Shown here piece by piece: positions 4,918-5,908 of a DNA stretch of 5,908 bases. Source of the stretch: an uncultured Collinsella sp. (GTDB taxonomy: Bacteria > Actinomycetota > Coriobacteriia > Coriobacteriales > Coriobacteriaceae); assembly GCA_958446785.1 (NCBI GenBank), contig CAUCXP010000103.1:1-5908 (forward strand), written 5' to 3'. Under the pieces are notes generated by a model that saw only the letters and a program-made list of their open reading frames with translations, was not told the DNA's origin and searched no databases. The position numbers were made by a program, and so were the translations under genes. Positions within the stretch are counted from its first letter, which is position 1, and each line of letters starts with the position of its first letter.

Positions 4918-5454
4918 TTACTTGCGGACGACCTTAACGATGGCGTCACCGGCGGCGACAGCGGAGTCGGCCTCGACGGCGAGTTCGACATCGGCAAACT
5001 CGGCGGTGTTGGACACAGCAACGACGACGCAGTCCTTGTAGCCGGCAGCAGCGATCTTGGCGCGGTCGATCTTGAGCATGGGCTGGCCAGCCTTTACGAC
5101 GTCGTCGGCCTTGACGAAGCCCTCGAAGCCATCGCCGTTCATGTTGACGGTATCGACGCCAACATGCACCAGAACCTCGATGCCGCTATCGGACTGCAGA
5201 CCCACGGCGTGGCCCATGGTGACGGTCACCTTGCCGTCGCAGGGAGCGTAGACCAGATCGTCCTCGGGCCACACGGCGCAGCCCTTGCCCAGGACCTCGC
5301 CGCCAAAGACGGGATCGGGCACGTCGGCCATCTTGATGACCTTGCCCTTGACGGGCGAGCACAGCACGTCGGCGCCGGCAGAAGCAGAGATGGAGGACGG
5401 AGCAGCGGCAGTCGCGGGCTCAGCCTTCTTCTTGAACATGTCAAACAGACCCAT
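4918..5454 (-). CDS. PTS EIIA component, glucose family (stand-alone)
   Basis: A 178-residue soluble phosphocarrier. The start at 5454 (MGLFDMFKKKAEP) is chosen because AGAGGAG lies just upstream and the extra frame beyond it crosses the promoter. After a Lys-rich tip and Ala/Ser-rich linker (about 7-28) comes the EIIA-Glc fold: CSPVKGKVI (about 32-40), VPDPVFGGEVLGKG (about 45-58), YAPCDGKVT (about 69-77), then GHAVGLQSDSG and EVLVHVGVDTV with His82 and His97. By comparison with E. coli Crr, His97 is the residue phosphorylated by HPr and His82 its active-site partner. In this family EIIA serves glucose, sucrose or beta-glucoside EIIBC permeases and can also report sugar status. Here it is a separate gene with its own promoter and terminator, behind a GH1 phospho-beta-glucosidase. 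It is not the lactose-type EIIA that the left-hand EIIB/EIIC would need. Confidence 0.95.
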   Translation of the reverse strand: MGLFDMFKKKAEPATAAAPSSISASAGADVLCSPVKGKVIKMADVPDPVFGGEVLGKGCAVWPEDDLVYAPCDGKVTVTMGHAVGLQSDSGIEVLVHVGVDTVNMNGDGFEGFVKADDVVKAGQPMLKIDRAKIAAAGYKDCVVVAVSNTAEFADVELAVEADSAVAAGDAIVKVVRK

Positions 5455-5475
5455 ACGTTTTCTCCTCTTGATTAA

Positions 5476-5491
5476 GCGCAACGTTGTGCGC
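5476..5491. promoter_or_regulatory. dyad in the EIIA leader
   Basis: GCGCA (5476-5480) and TGCGC (5487-5491) form an inverted repeat around ACGTTG, located just downstream of the predicted EIIA transcription start. The position would suit a repressor operator. The symmetry is short, so a chance origin is possible in GC-rich DNA. Confidence 0.3.
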
Positions 5492-5503
5492 ATGCCTATG
5501 GTG

Positions 5504-5532
5504 ATTATAGTGCCAAATGGTTCAAATGCTAA
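5504..5532 (-). promoter_or_regulatory. promoter of the EIIA gene
   Basis: On the minus strand a perfect TATAAT (5504-5509) is preceded, after exactly 17 bp, by TTAGCA (5527-5532), which matches four of six bases of the consensus -35. Transcription would start near 5497, giving a leader of about 43 bases. It lies between the GH1 stop and EIIA, so EIIA can be expressed independently of GH1. Confidence 0.75.
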
Positions 5533-5594
5533 GGTGGGGACTCGAATCGCGAGCCCATCCCAACGCTTTTCCCCGGTGGCACTCATATTGTCGA

Positions 5595-5908
<314 letters not shown>

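Noticed and set aside
4816..5475. Long plus-strand open frame (219 residues) antisense to EIIA
   Set aside because: It mirrors a highly conserved EIIA-Glc gene, has no family resemblance and no ribosome site; GC-rich coding DNA commonly leaves such antisense frames open.
5528..5556. tRNA-like 3' end on the minus strand (GATTCGAGTCCCCACC)
   Set aside because: It resembles a T-loop, but the flanking bases do not pair as a T-stem and no D-arm, anticodon arm or acceptor stem lies upstream.

Overview
The window looks like a chromosomal carbohydrate-uptake region of a high-GC actinobacterium. Gene style, GC-rich codon use, strong GGAGG ribosome sites and the set of PTS parts fit a gut Coriobacteriia, most likely Collinsella or a relative. 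That placement is my inference from recognition, not a database result.

Left part (1-2797): a lactose/cellobiose-family PTS pair on the minus strand (EIIB at 195-524, then the first 61 residues of EIIC running off the left edge) is divergent from a 656-residue LicR/MtlR-type regulator on the plus strand (827-2797). The regulator carries two N-terminal helix-turn-helix regions, two PRDs, an EIIB-like domain and a C-terminal EIIA domain. The 302-bp divergent region holds a likely EIIB promoter and, just upstream of it, three related 20-bp sites spaced exactly 28 bp apart. The simplest reading is that the regulator binds them and switches on EIIB-EIIC transcription when its phosphorylation state reports substrate.

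Middle (2798-4123): a stand-alone HAD phosphatase (2980-3648, plus strand) is followed by a 475-bp intergenic stretch that is almost entirely structured repeat DNA. It contains three dyads with an exact 62-bp period (3690-3859), a pair of 23-bp direct repeats 27 bp apart (3885-3934), a roughly 100-bp imperfect palindrome (3980-4079) with a bidirectional terminator-like core, and a 12-bp hairpin directly behind the next gene. This is the most unusual part of the window and resembles REP/BIME-type repeat islands.

Right part (4124-5908), all on the minus strand: the end of a GH1 6-phospho-beta-glucosidase (cut at the right edge immediately after its catalytic-glutamate motif), a free-standing glucose-type EIIA with its own consensus-like promoter and a strong intrinsic terminator, and a 185-residue lipoprotein of uncertain function with its own candidate promoter.

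Together the genes suggest import of a beta-glucoside or related oligosaccharide as its phosphate and cleavage by GH1. The EIIA here is of the glucose family, not the lactose family that would normally partner the left-hand EIIB/EIIC, so the two clusters may serve different transporters. No tRNA, rRNA, CRISPR array or transposase gene was found.
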